A stretch of 64,000 bases of DNA. Source: DASQFQ01 sp963811595. Its GTDB lineage: Bacteria; Actinomycetota; Thermoleophilia; Solirubrobacterales; Solirubrobacteraceae. Position 1 is the first letter of the stretch, and every line of letters begins with the position of its first letter. This document shows positions 15,572 through 23,540 of the stretch, piece by piece. The notes below the pieces were generated by a model that was given only the letters and a program-made list of their open reading frames with translations, did not search any database and was not told the origin of the DNA. The stretch is taken from positions 62,001 to 126,000 of the forward strand of contig CAWERW010000006.1 of assembly GCA_963811595.1 (NCBI GenBank), in the 5' to 3' direction. A program made the position numbers and the translations under genes.

Positions 15572-17329
15572 ATGAACAGGTCTCCTCTGCGGCTTCTCGC
15601 CGCCCTGGCGCTCGTTGCCCTCACCTTGTTCGTCGTCGCCTGTGGCGGCGATGACGAAGGTGATGGCGGCAGCTCCGGCAGCACTGACAACGGTTCACCC
15701 ACGGAAGGCAAGAAGGGCGGCAAGCTCGAGCAGCTCGGCGCATCCGACACCGATTTCCTCGATCCGGGCCAGACGTACTACACCGGCGGCTTCCAGATCA
15801 TCTACGCGACCCAGACCCCGCTCTACGCGCCGAAGCCCGACTCGGACGAGGCGGAGCCCGCTCTCGCCGACGGCGAGCCGCAGATCGCCGAGGACGGCAA
15901 GTCCGTCACGGTCAAGCTCAAGAAGGGCATCAAGTTCGGCCCGCCCGTCAACCGCGAGATCGAGGCGAAGGACGTCAAGTACGCGTTCGAGCGCGCGTTC
16001 ACCAAGAACGTGCCGAACCAGTACACGACGTACTTCAACTTCATCGAGGGCGCTCCGAAGGAGCCGGGCGCGCTCAAGGACATCTCGGGCATCGTCATCG
16101 ACAACCCGAACCAGATCACGTTCAAGCTGACCCAGGCCCAGGGCCCGGGCTTCGCCGCGTTCCTGATCATGCCGGTGACGACCCCGATCCCGAAGGAGTA
16201 CGCCGAGAAGTTCGACAAGGAGTCCCCGTCGACGTACAACGAGAACGTCGTCTCCAGCGGTCCGTACATGGTCGCCAACGACGACACGGGCAAGCTCACC
16301 GGCTACAAGGCCGGCAAGTCGATCCAGCTCGTCCGCAACCCGAACTGGGACGCGAGCCTGGACTTCCGCCCCGCGTACCTCGACGAGATCCTGCTGCGCA
16401 CGAACGCGACCGACGCGAACGTGTCCGGCCGCCAGGTGCTCCAGGGTCAGAACCTGATCCTCGACACCAACCCGCCGGCGCAGGTGCTCAAGCGGGTCGT
16501 GCAGCGTCAGAAGGATCAGCTCGTCACGCTCCCGGGCGGCGGCTTCCGCTGGTTCCCGCTGAACAGCACGATCAAGCCGCTGGACGACATCAACGTCCGC
16601 AAGGCGATCCTCGCCGCGTTCGACCGCACCGCGGCCATCAAGGCGCGCGGCGGCGAGTTCGTCGGCAAGCCCGGCACGCACTTCCTCCCGCCGGGCATCC
16701 CCGGCTTCGAGGAGGCCGGTGGCGAGGAGGGCCCCGGGTTCGACTTCCTGGCCAAGCCCGAGGGCGACATGGCCGTCGCCGAGAAGTACATGAAGGAGGC
16801 GGGCTTCGCCTCGGGCAAGTACGAGGGCAGCGAAGAGCTGCTGATGGTCACGGCGAACGTCGACCCGGGCAAGGCCCAGGCCGAGGTCGCCAAGGCCCAG
16901 CTCGAGAAGCTCGGCTTCAAGATCCGTCTCCGCACGGTGCCGCAGGACGCGGTCTACACGGAGTGGTGCCAGCAGCCGGCCAAGAAGGTCGCCGTCTGCG
17001 GCTCCGCGGGTTGGTTCAAGGACTTCAACGACCCGCAGTCGATGCTCGAGCCGACGTTCAAGGGCTCGAACTACTCACCGGAGGGCGGCAACAACAACCT
17101 GGGCGCCCTCAGGAACGACGAGATCGACCAGGCCATGGATGACGCCGCCCTGCTCAAGGGCGACGAGCGGTTCCAGGCCTGGGGTGAGATCGACAAGATG
17201 ATCACCGAGCAGGCCCCTGCTGTCCCGTTCATCTGGGACAACACGAACCTGATCCACTCGAAGAACGTGAACGCGGTCGGCAACGCGTACATGAACTCCT
17301 TCGACCTCAGCTTCTCCTCGATCAAGTAG
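15572..17329 (+). CDS. Peptide-type ABC transporter substrate-binding lipoprotein
   Basis: This 585-residue SBP_bac_5 protein starts with a lipoprotein signal (MNRSPLRLLAALALVALTLF then VVAC), so Cys24 should be lipidated and the protein held on the outer face of the membrane. A Gly/Ser/Asp linker leads to the mature domain, with family blocks such as DGKSVTVKLKKGIKFGPP, DVKYAFERAF, DDINVRKAILAAFDR and the C-terminal APAVPFIWDNT. A ribosome-binding site (AGGAAAGGA) precedes the ATG. Two additional Cys residues (WCQQPAKKVAVCGSAGWF) may form a disulphide. The ligand is unknown; peptides are the default for the family. Confidence 0.92.
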   Translation: MNRSPLRLLAALALVALTLFVVACGGDDEGDGGSSGSTDNGSPTEGKKGGKLEQLGASDTDFLDPGQTYYTGGFQIIYATQTPLYAPKPDSDEAEPALADGEPQIAEDGKSVTVKLKKGIKFGPPVNREIEAKDVKYAFERAFTKNVPNQYTTYFNFIEGAPKEPGALKDISGIVIDNPNQITFKLTQAQGPGFAAFLIMPVTTPIPKEYAEKFDKESPSTYNENVVSSGPYMVANDDTGKLTGYKAGKSIQLVRNPNWDASLDFRPAYLDEILLRTNATDANVSGRQVLQGQNLILDTNPPAQVLKRVVQRQKDQLVTLPGGGFRWFPLNSTIKPLDDINVRKAILAAFDRTAAIKARGGEFVGKPGTHFLPPGIPGFEEAGGEEGPGFDFLAKPEGDMAVAEKYMKEAGFASGKYEGSEELLMVTANVDPGKAQAEVAKAQLEKLGFKIRLRTVPQDAVYTEWCQQPAKKVAVCGSAGWFKDFNDPQSMLEPTFKGSNYSPEGGNNNLGALRNDEIDQAMDDAALLKGDERFQAWGEIDKMITEQAPAVPFIWDNTNLIHSKNVNAVGNAYMNSFDLSFSSIK

Positions 17330-17355
17330 GAACGAGGAGAGCGAACTCACGACAC

Positions 17356-17386
17356 CGGCCGGCCCCGCCTCGCGCGGGGCCGGCCG
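17356..17386 (+). terminator. Strong GC hairpin between the binding-protein and permease genes
   Basis: A 13-bp perfect stem (arms 17356-17368 and 17374-17386) encloses a 5-nt loop CTCGC. There is no T-run behind it. In this position it can protect or partly terminate the transcript of the abundant binding protein, while the -10 box after it restarts transcription for the rest of the operon. Confidence 0.6.
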
Positions 17387-17391
17387 AGTCG

Positions 17392-17397
17392 TAAGAT
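17392..17397 (+). promoter_or_regulatory. -10 element of the second permease gene
   Basis: TAAGAT follows the hairpin and lies 12 nt before the ATG at 17410, where no ribosome-binding site is present. An internal promoter giving a near-leaderless mRNA is the simplest reading. Confidence 0.45.
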
Positions 17398-17409
17398 CCC
17401 GAAAACCGC

Positions 17410-18365
17410 ATGGGCGCTTACATCACCCGCCGGCTGCTGTGGACAGTGCTCCTGCTGTGGGTCGTCAGCGGGATCACGTTCATCGTCTTCAACGTGCTGC
17501 CGAGCGCCGACCCGGCGCTGCTGCGCGCCGGCCGCCGCGCGGAGCCGGAGATCCTCCAGGGCATCCGCGAGACCTTCGGGCTCGACCGGCCGCTCTACGT
17601 GCAGTACTGGGAGTACATGAAGGACGTCTTCCTGCACTTCGACTTCGGGCGGTCGTACCGCAACGACGTCGACGTGCGCACGCAGCTGCTCGACCGGCTG
17701 CCGAACACGATCTTCCTGGTCGCCGGCGCCGTCGTGGTGTGGCTGATCATCGGTCTCTCGGTCGGGATGATCTCCGCCGTCAAGCGCGGCTCGGTGCTCG
17801 ACCGCTTCTCGATGACGCTCGCGCTGATCGCGATCTCCGCGCCGGTCTACTGGCTCGGCCTCGTCGTCCTCTACCTCTTCTCCGACGACATCGGGCGGTT
17901 CCCGCTCTTGCCCGGCTCCGGCGCCTACCAGGCGGAAGGCAGCCTCTTCACGAAGGCCGAGGCGCTGATCATGCCGTGGTTCGTGCTCGCAACGGCGTTC
18001 GCGGCGGTCTACGCGCGCCTGCTCCGCGCCAACCTGCTCGAGGTCCTCGGAGAGGACTACATCCGCACGGCGCGTGCCAAGGGCCTCTCCGAGCGCCGCG
18101 TGATCTTCCGCCACGGCGCGCGCTCCGCGCTGACGCCGATCGTGACCGTGCTCGGCCTCGACGTCGGCATCCTGATCGGCGGCGCGATCCTCACCGAGAC
18201 CGTCTTCAACATCCCCGGCATCGGGCGGCTCACGTACGACGCGATCGTGCGCGGCGACGTCATCACCGTTCAGGGCGCGACCCTCTTCCTGGCGCTCGCG
18301 GTCTGCCTCTGCAACCTGATCGTCGACATCCTCTACTCCGTCCTCGACCCGCGGGTGCGACTGAC

Positions 18366-18369
<4 letters not shown>
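17410..18369 (+). CDS. Oligopeptide ABC transporter permease (DppB/OppB type)
   Basis: The 319-residue permease has the OppB layout: TM1 at the very N-terminus (MGAYITRRLLWTVLLLWVVS), a large extracytoplasmic loop, and five further membrane segments. The loop that docks on the ATPases reads DYIRTARAKGLSERRVIFRHG, followed by ALTPIVTVLGLDVGILIGGA and TVFNIPGIGRLTYDAI, all typical. It ends by overlapping the first ATPase gene (ATGA). It pairs with the DppC-type permease at 14527 to form the membrane channel. Confidence 0.93.
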
Positions 18370-19426
<1,057 letters not shown>

Positions 19427-19430
<4 letters not shown>

Positions 19431-20521
19431 GCGAGCGGCTGAGCGGCGCCGCCGCGACCGACGAGTCACGCGCGGCCGCACACGTGGGCGGCGGCGAGAC
19501 GCTGTACGAGATCCGCGACCTCAAGAAGCACTTCCCGCTGACCACGGGGTTGATCTTCCGCAAGCAGGTCGGCGCCGTGCACGCCGTCGACGGCGTCTCC
19601 TTCGACGTCAAGCGCGGCGAGACGCTCGGGCTCGTCGGCGAGTCCGGCTGCGGCAAGTCGACCACGGGCCGGCTGCTGCTGCGCCTGCTCGACCCGACCA
19701 GCGGCTCGATCAAGTTCGAGGGCCAGGAGATCGCCGGTATCAAGCCCAAGCAGCTCGTCGAGTTCCGCCGCGACGCGCAGATGATCTTCCAGGACCCGTA
19801 CTCGTCGCTGAACCCGCGCAAGACGGTCGGCTCGATCATCAGCGAGCCGTTCTCGATCCACAACATGAAGACCGGCGAGGGAGAGCGGCGCAAGGCGGTG
19901 CAGGAGCTGATGGACACCGTCGGGCTCAACCCCGAGCACTACAACCGCTACCCGCACGAGTTCTCCGGCGGCCAGCGCCAGCGCATCGGCGTGGCGCGCG
20001 CGATCGCGCTCAAGCCGAAGCTGATCGTCGCCGACGAGCCCGTCTCCGCGCTCGACGTCTCGATCCAGGCGCAGGTGCTGAACCTGCTGCGCGAGCTCCA
20101 GCGCGACCTCGGGTTGACGCTGATCTTCATCGCCCACGACCTGTCCGTCGTGCGCCACATGTGCGACCGCGTGGCGGTCATGTACCTCGGCCGGATCGTG
20201 GAGCTGGCGAGCTCCGACCAGCTCTACGGGCACCCGCGCATGCCCTACACGGGCGCGCTGATGTCCGCCGTGCCGATCGCCGACCCGAAGCTGGCGGCGA
20301 CCAAGAAGCGCCAGATCCTCGCCGGCGACGTGCCCTCGCCGACGAACCCGCCGCCGGCCTGCCGCTTCCACACCCGCTGCTGGAAGGCGCAGGACGTCTG
20401 CCGCCAGGACGACCCGCCGCTCGAGCCCAAGGACGGCGGCAACCTCGCCGCCTGTCACTTCCCGCTGACGGACGCCGAGGTCGCCGAGCGGGTCCCGACC
20501 ACGCGCCGGGTCCACGACTGA
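19427..20521 (+). CDS. Oligopeptide ABC transporter ATP-binding protein (DppF type)
   Basis: The 364-residue ATPase shows Walker A GESGCGKS, Q-loop MIFQDPYSSLNPRKTV, signature FSGGQRQR, Walker B LIVADEPVSALD and the switch His in IAHDLSVVRH. The C-terminal peptide-transport extension has the Cys pattern ACRFHTRCWKAQDVCRQDDP, matching the family. A ~25-residue Ala-rich leader precedes the ABC domain. It is the last subunit of the importer. The downstream YbaK gene starts on CTG inside its stop codon (CTGA), so that gene is probably in the same transcript. Confidence 0.94.
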
Positions 20522-20988
20522 GCGCCGTCGACCGCTTCCGCGCCGCGCTCGCCGCCCGCGGGGTGGAGGTCGAGCCGCGCGTGCTGCCCGACTCCGCGCG
20601 CACGGCGCCAGAGGCCGCGGCCGCGGTCGGGGTGGAGGTCGGCGCGATCGTCAAGTCGCTCGTGTTCCGTTGCGGCGACGAGGCGGTGCTCGCGCTCGTG
20701 TCGGGCGCGAACCGGGCGGACGAGGCGCGGCTGTCGGAGGAGTTCGGCGCGCCGGTGGCGCGCGGGGACGCCGATCTCGCGCGTGCCGCGACCGGGTTCT
20801 CGATCGGCGGCGTGCCGCCGTTCGGCCATCCCGCGCCGCTGCGGACGCTGGTCGACGAGGACCTGCTGCGCTTCGAGGTCGTGTGGGCCGCGGCGGGCAC
20901 GCCGCACGCGGTCTTCCCGATCGCGCCCGCGGAGCTGGCCGAGCTCGCCGGCGGCCGCGTGGTCAGCCTCGCCGAGCGCGCTCGCTGA
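20518..20988 (+). CDS. YbaK/ProX-type aminoacyl-tRNA deacylase
   Basis: The 156-residue protein belongs to the YbaK/EbsC family, which removes wrongly attached amino acids from tRNAs in trans. The invariant lysine is in GAIVKSLVFRCGD, and the family strands GFSIGGVPPFGHPAPLRTLVDEDLL and TPHAVFPIAPAEL are clear. No ATG, GTG or TTG precedes the conserved N-terminus (SAVDRFRAALAARGVE). A CTG at 20518 overlaps the ABC gene's stop as CTGAGC, the same junction used with ATG, GTG and TTG elsewhere in the window, so I take CTG as the start. A GTG further in would remove the first helix. Confidence 0.82.
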   Translation: MSAVDRFRAALAARGVEVEPRVLPDSARTAPEAAAAVGVEVGAIVKSLVFRCGDEAVLALVSGANRADEARLSEEFGAPVARGDADLARAATGFSIGGVPPFGHPAPLRTLVDEDLLRFEVVWAAAGTPHAVFPIAPAELAELAGGRVVSLAERAR

Positions 20989-21292
20989 GCCGCTCCAGCG
21001 AGCGGTCCCAGCGCGCGCCGACCTCCTCCATCCACGCGATCGCGTCGCCGAGCGGCTCGGGGGTGAGCCGGTAGCGCAGCTCGCGCCCCTCGCGGTGCGG
21101 CTCGACGAGGCCGGCGCGCTCGAGCGCGGTGAGGTGCTTGGCGATCGCCTGGCGGGTCATCGGCAGCTCGCCGGCGAGCCCGGAGGCGGTCACGACCGGC
21201 TCGCGAGCGAGCGAGCGGACGACCTGGCGGCGCGTGGGGTCGGCGAGCGCGGCGAACAGTGCGCCGAGCTCGGGCTCGCTCAGGCCAGGCAC
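20963..21292 (-). CDS. ArsR-family transcriptional regulator
   Basis: This ~109-residue winged-helix protein has the ArsR pattern FAALADPTRRQVVRSL, GLAGELPMTRQAIAKHLTAL and GLVEPHREGRELRYRL. Metal-binding cysteines are absent, as in the subgroup paired with AHSA1/SRPBCC proteins. The start could be the GTG at 21292 or the CTG at 21283, which overlaps the upstream gene's stop as CTGAGC. It probably represses its own operon through the GCAACC/GGTTGC half-sites at 21636-21692. It converges on YbaK, and the two reading frames overlap by 26 bp. Confidence 0.88.
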   Translation of the reverse strand: MPGLSEPELGALFAALADPTRRQVVRSLAREPVVTASGLAGELPMTRQAIAKHLTALERAGLVEPHREGRELRYRLTPEPLGDAIAWMEEVGARWDRSLERLSERARRG

Positions 21293-21633
21293 AGGGAGGC
21301 CTGCGCGGACAGCGCGGCCATGCGGGGGCCGACGACCGGCGCCGCGCTCCGCTCCACCACGACGAAGCGCGTCCCGCCCACGGCGGGGGCGAGCGTCCAC
21401 TCGACGCGGGAGTCGCCCCAGCTGAACACGAGGCGCCGCTCCGGGTCGGCCTCCTCGACGGTGCCCCAGCGCTCCTCGCCGTCCTCGAAACGGACGTGCA
21501 CCTCGCCGCCCTCCTCGGGCTCGAGCTCGACCTCGTCGGCGAGCCAGCCCTCGAGCTCGGCGGGGTCGGTGATCAGCTCCCAGGCGCGCTCGGGCTCGAC
21601 GGGGAGGACGACTTCTCGGCGGACGGAGGGCAT
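21280..21633 (-). CDS. AHSA1/SRPBCC-domain protein
   Basis: The 117-residue product has the START-like fold of the Aha1 C-terminal domain: REVVLPVEPERAWELITDP at the N-terminus, then LEGWLADEVELEPEEGG, FSWGDSRVEWTLAP and the C-terminal helix region. Such proteins form a hydrophobic cavity for a small ligand and are commonly encoded with an ArsR regulator, as here, where both stop and start overlap. The ligand is unknown. The ATG at 21633 is 3 nt from the palindromic operator, so repressor binding should block its expression directly. Confidence 0.85.
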   Translation of the reverse strand: MPSVRREVVLPVEPERAWELITDPAELEGWLADEVELEPEEGGEVHVRFEDGEERWGTVEEADPERRLVFSWGDSRVEWTLAPAVGGTRFVVVERSAAPVVGPRMAALSAQASLCLA

Positions 21634-21635
21634 CG

Positions 21636-21692
21636 GCAACCACATGGTTGCACATGCGCTACGCTGACGGCAACCCGCAACTCGGAGGTTGC
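21636..21692. promoter_or_regulatory. Operator array of GCAAC(C)/(G)GTTGC half-sites
   Basis: Five half-sites lie in 57 bp between the divergent AHSA1-arsR operon and clpP. GCAACC-N4-GGTTGC (21636-21651) is a perfect palindrome beside the AHSA1 start. GCAACC (21670-21675) is a lone site. GCAAC-N6-GTTGC (21677-21692) lies directly before the clpP ATG and includes its ribosome-binding site. The ArsR protein is the natural candidate binder, which would tie clpP to the same signal. Confidence 0.55.
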
Positions 21693-21694
21693 AT

Positions 21695-22327
21695 ATGCCA
21701 CTGGTGCCCATGGTCGTCCAGCAGGACTCGCGCGGCGAGCGCTCGTTCGACATCTACTCGCGGCTGCTGCGCGAGCGCGTCGTGTTCGTCGGCGGCGAGA
21801 TCAACGACGAGATCGCCAACCTCGTCGTCGCGCAGCTGCTCCACCTCGAGGCCGAGGACCCGGAGAAGGACATCCAGCTCTACGTCAACTCACCGGGCGG
21901 CAGCGCCTACGCAGGGCTCGCGATCTACGACACGATGCGCTTCATCAAGCCGGACGTCGCGACGACCTGCTGCGGGATCGCGATGTCGGCCGGCTCGCTG
22001 ATCCTGACCGGCGGCGCCGACGGCAAGCGCGCGTCGCTGCCGAACTCGCGCATCCTCATCCACCAGCCCAGCGGCGGCTTCCAGGGCCAGGCGACCGACA
22101 TCCAGATCCACGCCAAGGAGGCGATGGAGCTGCGCCGGCGGCTCGAGGAGATCTACGCCGAGCACACCGGGCAGACGCGCGAGCAGGTCTCCGACGACCT
22201 CGAGCGCGACCGCTTCTTCACGCCGGCCCAGGCGGCCGACTACGGGCTGATCGACCGCGTCTGCGCGTCCCGCAACGGCAACGGGAACGGCAACGGCGGC
22301 TACTCCTCGTCGTCGTCCTCGGTGTAG
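21695..22327 (+). CDS. clpP: ATP-dependent Clp protease proteolytic subunit
   Basis: The 210-residue serine protease has the triad in standard context: Ser in GIAMSAGSLIL, His in LIHQPSGGFQGQATD and Asp in the ERDRFFTPAQAADYGLID region. QLYVNSPGGSAYAGLAIYDTM is the oxyanion strand. A ribosome-binding site (GGAGG) precedes the ATG. It is a solitary clpP, not paired with a second clpP or clpX as in the main actinobacterial locus, so it is likely an accessory copy. The C-terminal tail is odd: NGNGNGNGG then YSSSSSSV, a low-complexity end encoded over the 3' end of the convergent gene. Confidence 0.93.
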   Translation: MPLVPMVVQQDSRGERSFDIYSRLLRERVVFVGGEINDEIANLVVAQLLHLEAEDPEKDIQLYVNSPGGSAYAGLAIYDTMRFIKPDVATTCCGIAMSAGSLILTGGADGKRASLPNSRILIHQPSGGFQGQATDIQIHAKEAMELRRRLEEIYAEHTGQTREQVSDDLERDRFFTPAQAADYGLIDRVCASRNGNGNGNGGYSSSSSSV

Positions 22328-22941
22328 AGCGACTCGCGCGCGAGCTCCTCACCACGGACGTTGAACAGCTTGATCTCGAGGAAGTCCTTGCGGTAGTCGT
22401 CGGGCGCCACGAGCGTGAAGCGGTCCTCGACGAGCAGGCACTGGTCGACGCACAGGTCCGCCAGCTCCGCGGTGGCCACGATGCCGCCGCGGATCTGCGG
22501 CACGCCCCAGACCAGCGTCATCGCCGCCACGTTCCCGCCCTCCCCGCGCCAGCTCCCGATCACCTCGTCGCAGAGGTCCATCTTCCACTCGGGGTTGGAC
22601 TCGGCGAGCTGGTCGGTGAAGTCCGCGCTGGCGGCGAAGTCGCTCGGCTCCTGCTCGTCGCCCGTCCCGTCCGGGTCTCCGGGGAAGAACGAGACGTAGC
22701 CGAACACCTCGAGGTTGGTGGTGGTGCGGGCGGTCACCGGCACGTAGGTGCGGCCGTTCCAGGTGCGGTCCGGGTACCAGTTCGGCACGCCGGCCTCGCC
22801 CAGGTCCTCACCCTCGGAGTCGATCCGCAGGCAGGCCTCGAGGAACTCCGCGGTCAGCGTGTCGGCCCAGCGGCCCTCGGGCAGCCGCTCCTGCGGCGGC
22901 TCGGCGGCGAAGCGTGCGACGAAGCGATCTTCGGGCGGCAT
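22300..22941 (-). CDS. Hypothetical protein, 213 residues
   Basis: I do not recognise a family. The protein is acidic and rich in Trp and aromatic residues (VPNWYPDRTWNGRTYVPV, FGYVSFFPGDPDGTGDE), has two closely spaced Cys (ADLCVDQCLLVED), no signal peptide and no membrane segment, and ends in an acidic tail TEDDDEE. Codon use and third-position GC look like its neighbours, so it is a real gene. It overlaps the end of clpP by 28 bp on the opposite strand and is 16 bp upstream of dtd in the same direction, so it may be co-transcribed with dtd. Confidence 0.6.
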   Translation of the reverse strand: MPPEDRFVARFAAEPPQERLPEGRWADTLTAEFLEACLRIDSEGEDLGEAGVPNWYPDRTWNGRTYVPVTARTTTNLEVFGYVSFFPGDPDGTGDEQEPSDFAASADFTDQLAESNPEWKMDLCDEVIGSWRGEGGNVAAMTLVWGVPQIRGGIVATAELADLCVDQCLLVEDRFTLVAPDDYRKDFLEIKLFNVRGEELARESLYTEDDDEE

Positions 22942-22957
22942 CGGCGGCGGAGGCTAC

Positions 22958-23374
22958 TCAAAGCTCGAGCAGGAGGGTGACCGGCCCGTCGTTGACGAGC
23001 TCGACCTCCATCAGCGCGCCGAACACGCCGCGCTGGGCCCCGAGCCGCTCGCACACCCGCTCGTAGAGCGGCTCGGCGTGCTCCGGGCGCGCGGCGTCGA
23101 CGTAGGACGGGCGGTTGCCGCGGCGCGCGTCGCCGTAGAGCGTGAACTGCGAGACGCACAGCACCTCGCGGTCGCCGAGCGGCTCGTTCATGCGGCCTTC
23201 GGCGTCGGGGAAGACGCGCAGCGCGCGCAGCTTGTCCGCCAGGCGATCGGCCCGGTCCTCCGTGTCGTCGTGCGTGACGCCGAGCAGCACGAGCAGCCCC
23301 GGGCCGATGGCGGCGACCTCCCGGCCCTCGACGCGGACGGCGGCACGCGCGACCCGCTGGACGAGTGCGCGCAT
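22958..23374 (-). CDS. dtd: D-aminoacyl-tRNA deacylase
   Basis: The 138-residue DTD enzyme hydrolyses D-amino acids from mischarged tRNAs. It starts MRALVQRVARAAVRVEG, as the family does, and has both active-site motifs: SQFTLYGDARRGNRPSY and the Gly-cisPro loop NDGPVT. The length is about 145 in relatives. The ATG at 23374 follows a TACCCT -10 box by only 6 nt, pointing to a leaderless mRNA; a reading from 23398 would run through that box. It is the second tRNA-proofreading enzyme in 3 kb, after the YbaK protein. Confidence 0.94.
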   Translation of the reverse strand: MRALVQRVARAAVRVEGREVAAIGPGLLVLLGVTHDDTEDRADRLADKLRALRVFPDAEGRMNEPLGDREVLCVSQFTLYGDARRGNRPSYVDAARPEHAEPLYERVCERLGAQRGVFGALMEVELVNDGPVTLLLEL

Positions 23375-23380
23375 CGGGCG

Positions 23381-23386
23381 AGGGTA
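23381..23386 (-). promoter_or_regulatory. -10 element of dtd
   Basis: TACCCT lies 6 nt before the dtd ATG. It shares the central TA (23385-23386) with the -10 box of the divergent small gene. Confidence 0.5.
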
Positions 23387-23390
23387 GCCT
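23385..23390 (+). promoter_or_regulatory. -10 element of the 47-residue membrane protein gene
   Basis: TAGCCT lies 6 nt before the ATG at 23397. Only one of the two divergent polymerases could melt this 10-bp region at a time. Confidence 0.45.
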
Positions 23391-23396
23391 GATCGC

Positions 23397-23540
23397 ATGC
23401 CGGTCTTCGCGCTGCTCCAGGAGGTCCTCGTCGCCCTCGGCGGGCTCGCGTTCGTCTGCCTGCTGCTGTTCGTCTTCGTGCTCGTCGCGCGCTTCCTCGC
23501 CCCGCGCCTGCTGGGCGACCGCGACGGCTCGACCGACTAG
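23397..23540 (+). CDS. Single-pass membrane microprotein, 47 residues
   Basis: ATG at 23397 opens a 48-codon frame, MPVFALLQEVLVALGGLAFV onward, with one ~25-residue hydrophobic helix (VALGGLAFVCLLLFVFVLVA) and a charged C-terminus RFLAPRLLGDRDGSTD. The membrane-helix composition, the -10 box at leaderless distance and the close fit between two genes support it as real. The TAG stop shares CTAG with the stop of the convergent GGDEF-EAL gene. I know no family for it. Confidence 0.55.
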   Translation: MPVFALLQEVLVALGGLAFVCLLLFVFVLVARFLAPRLLGDRDGSTD

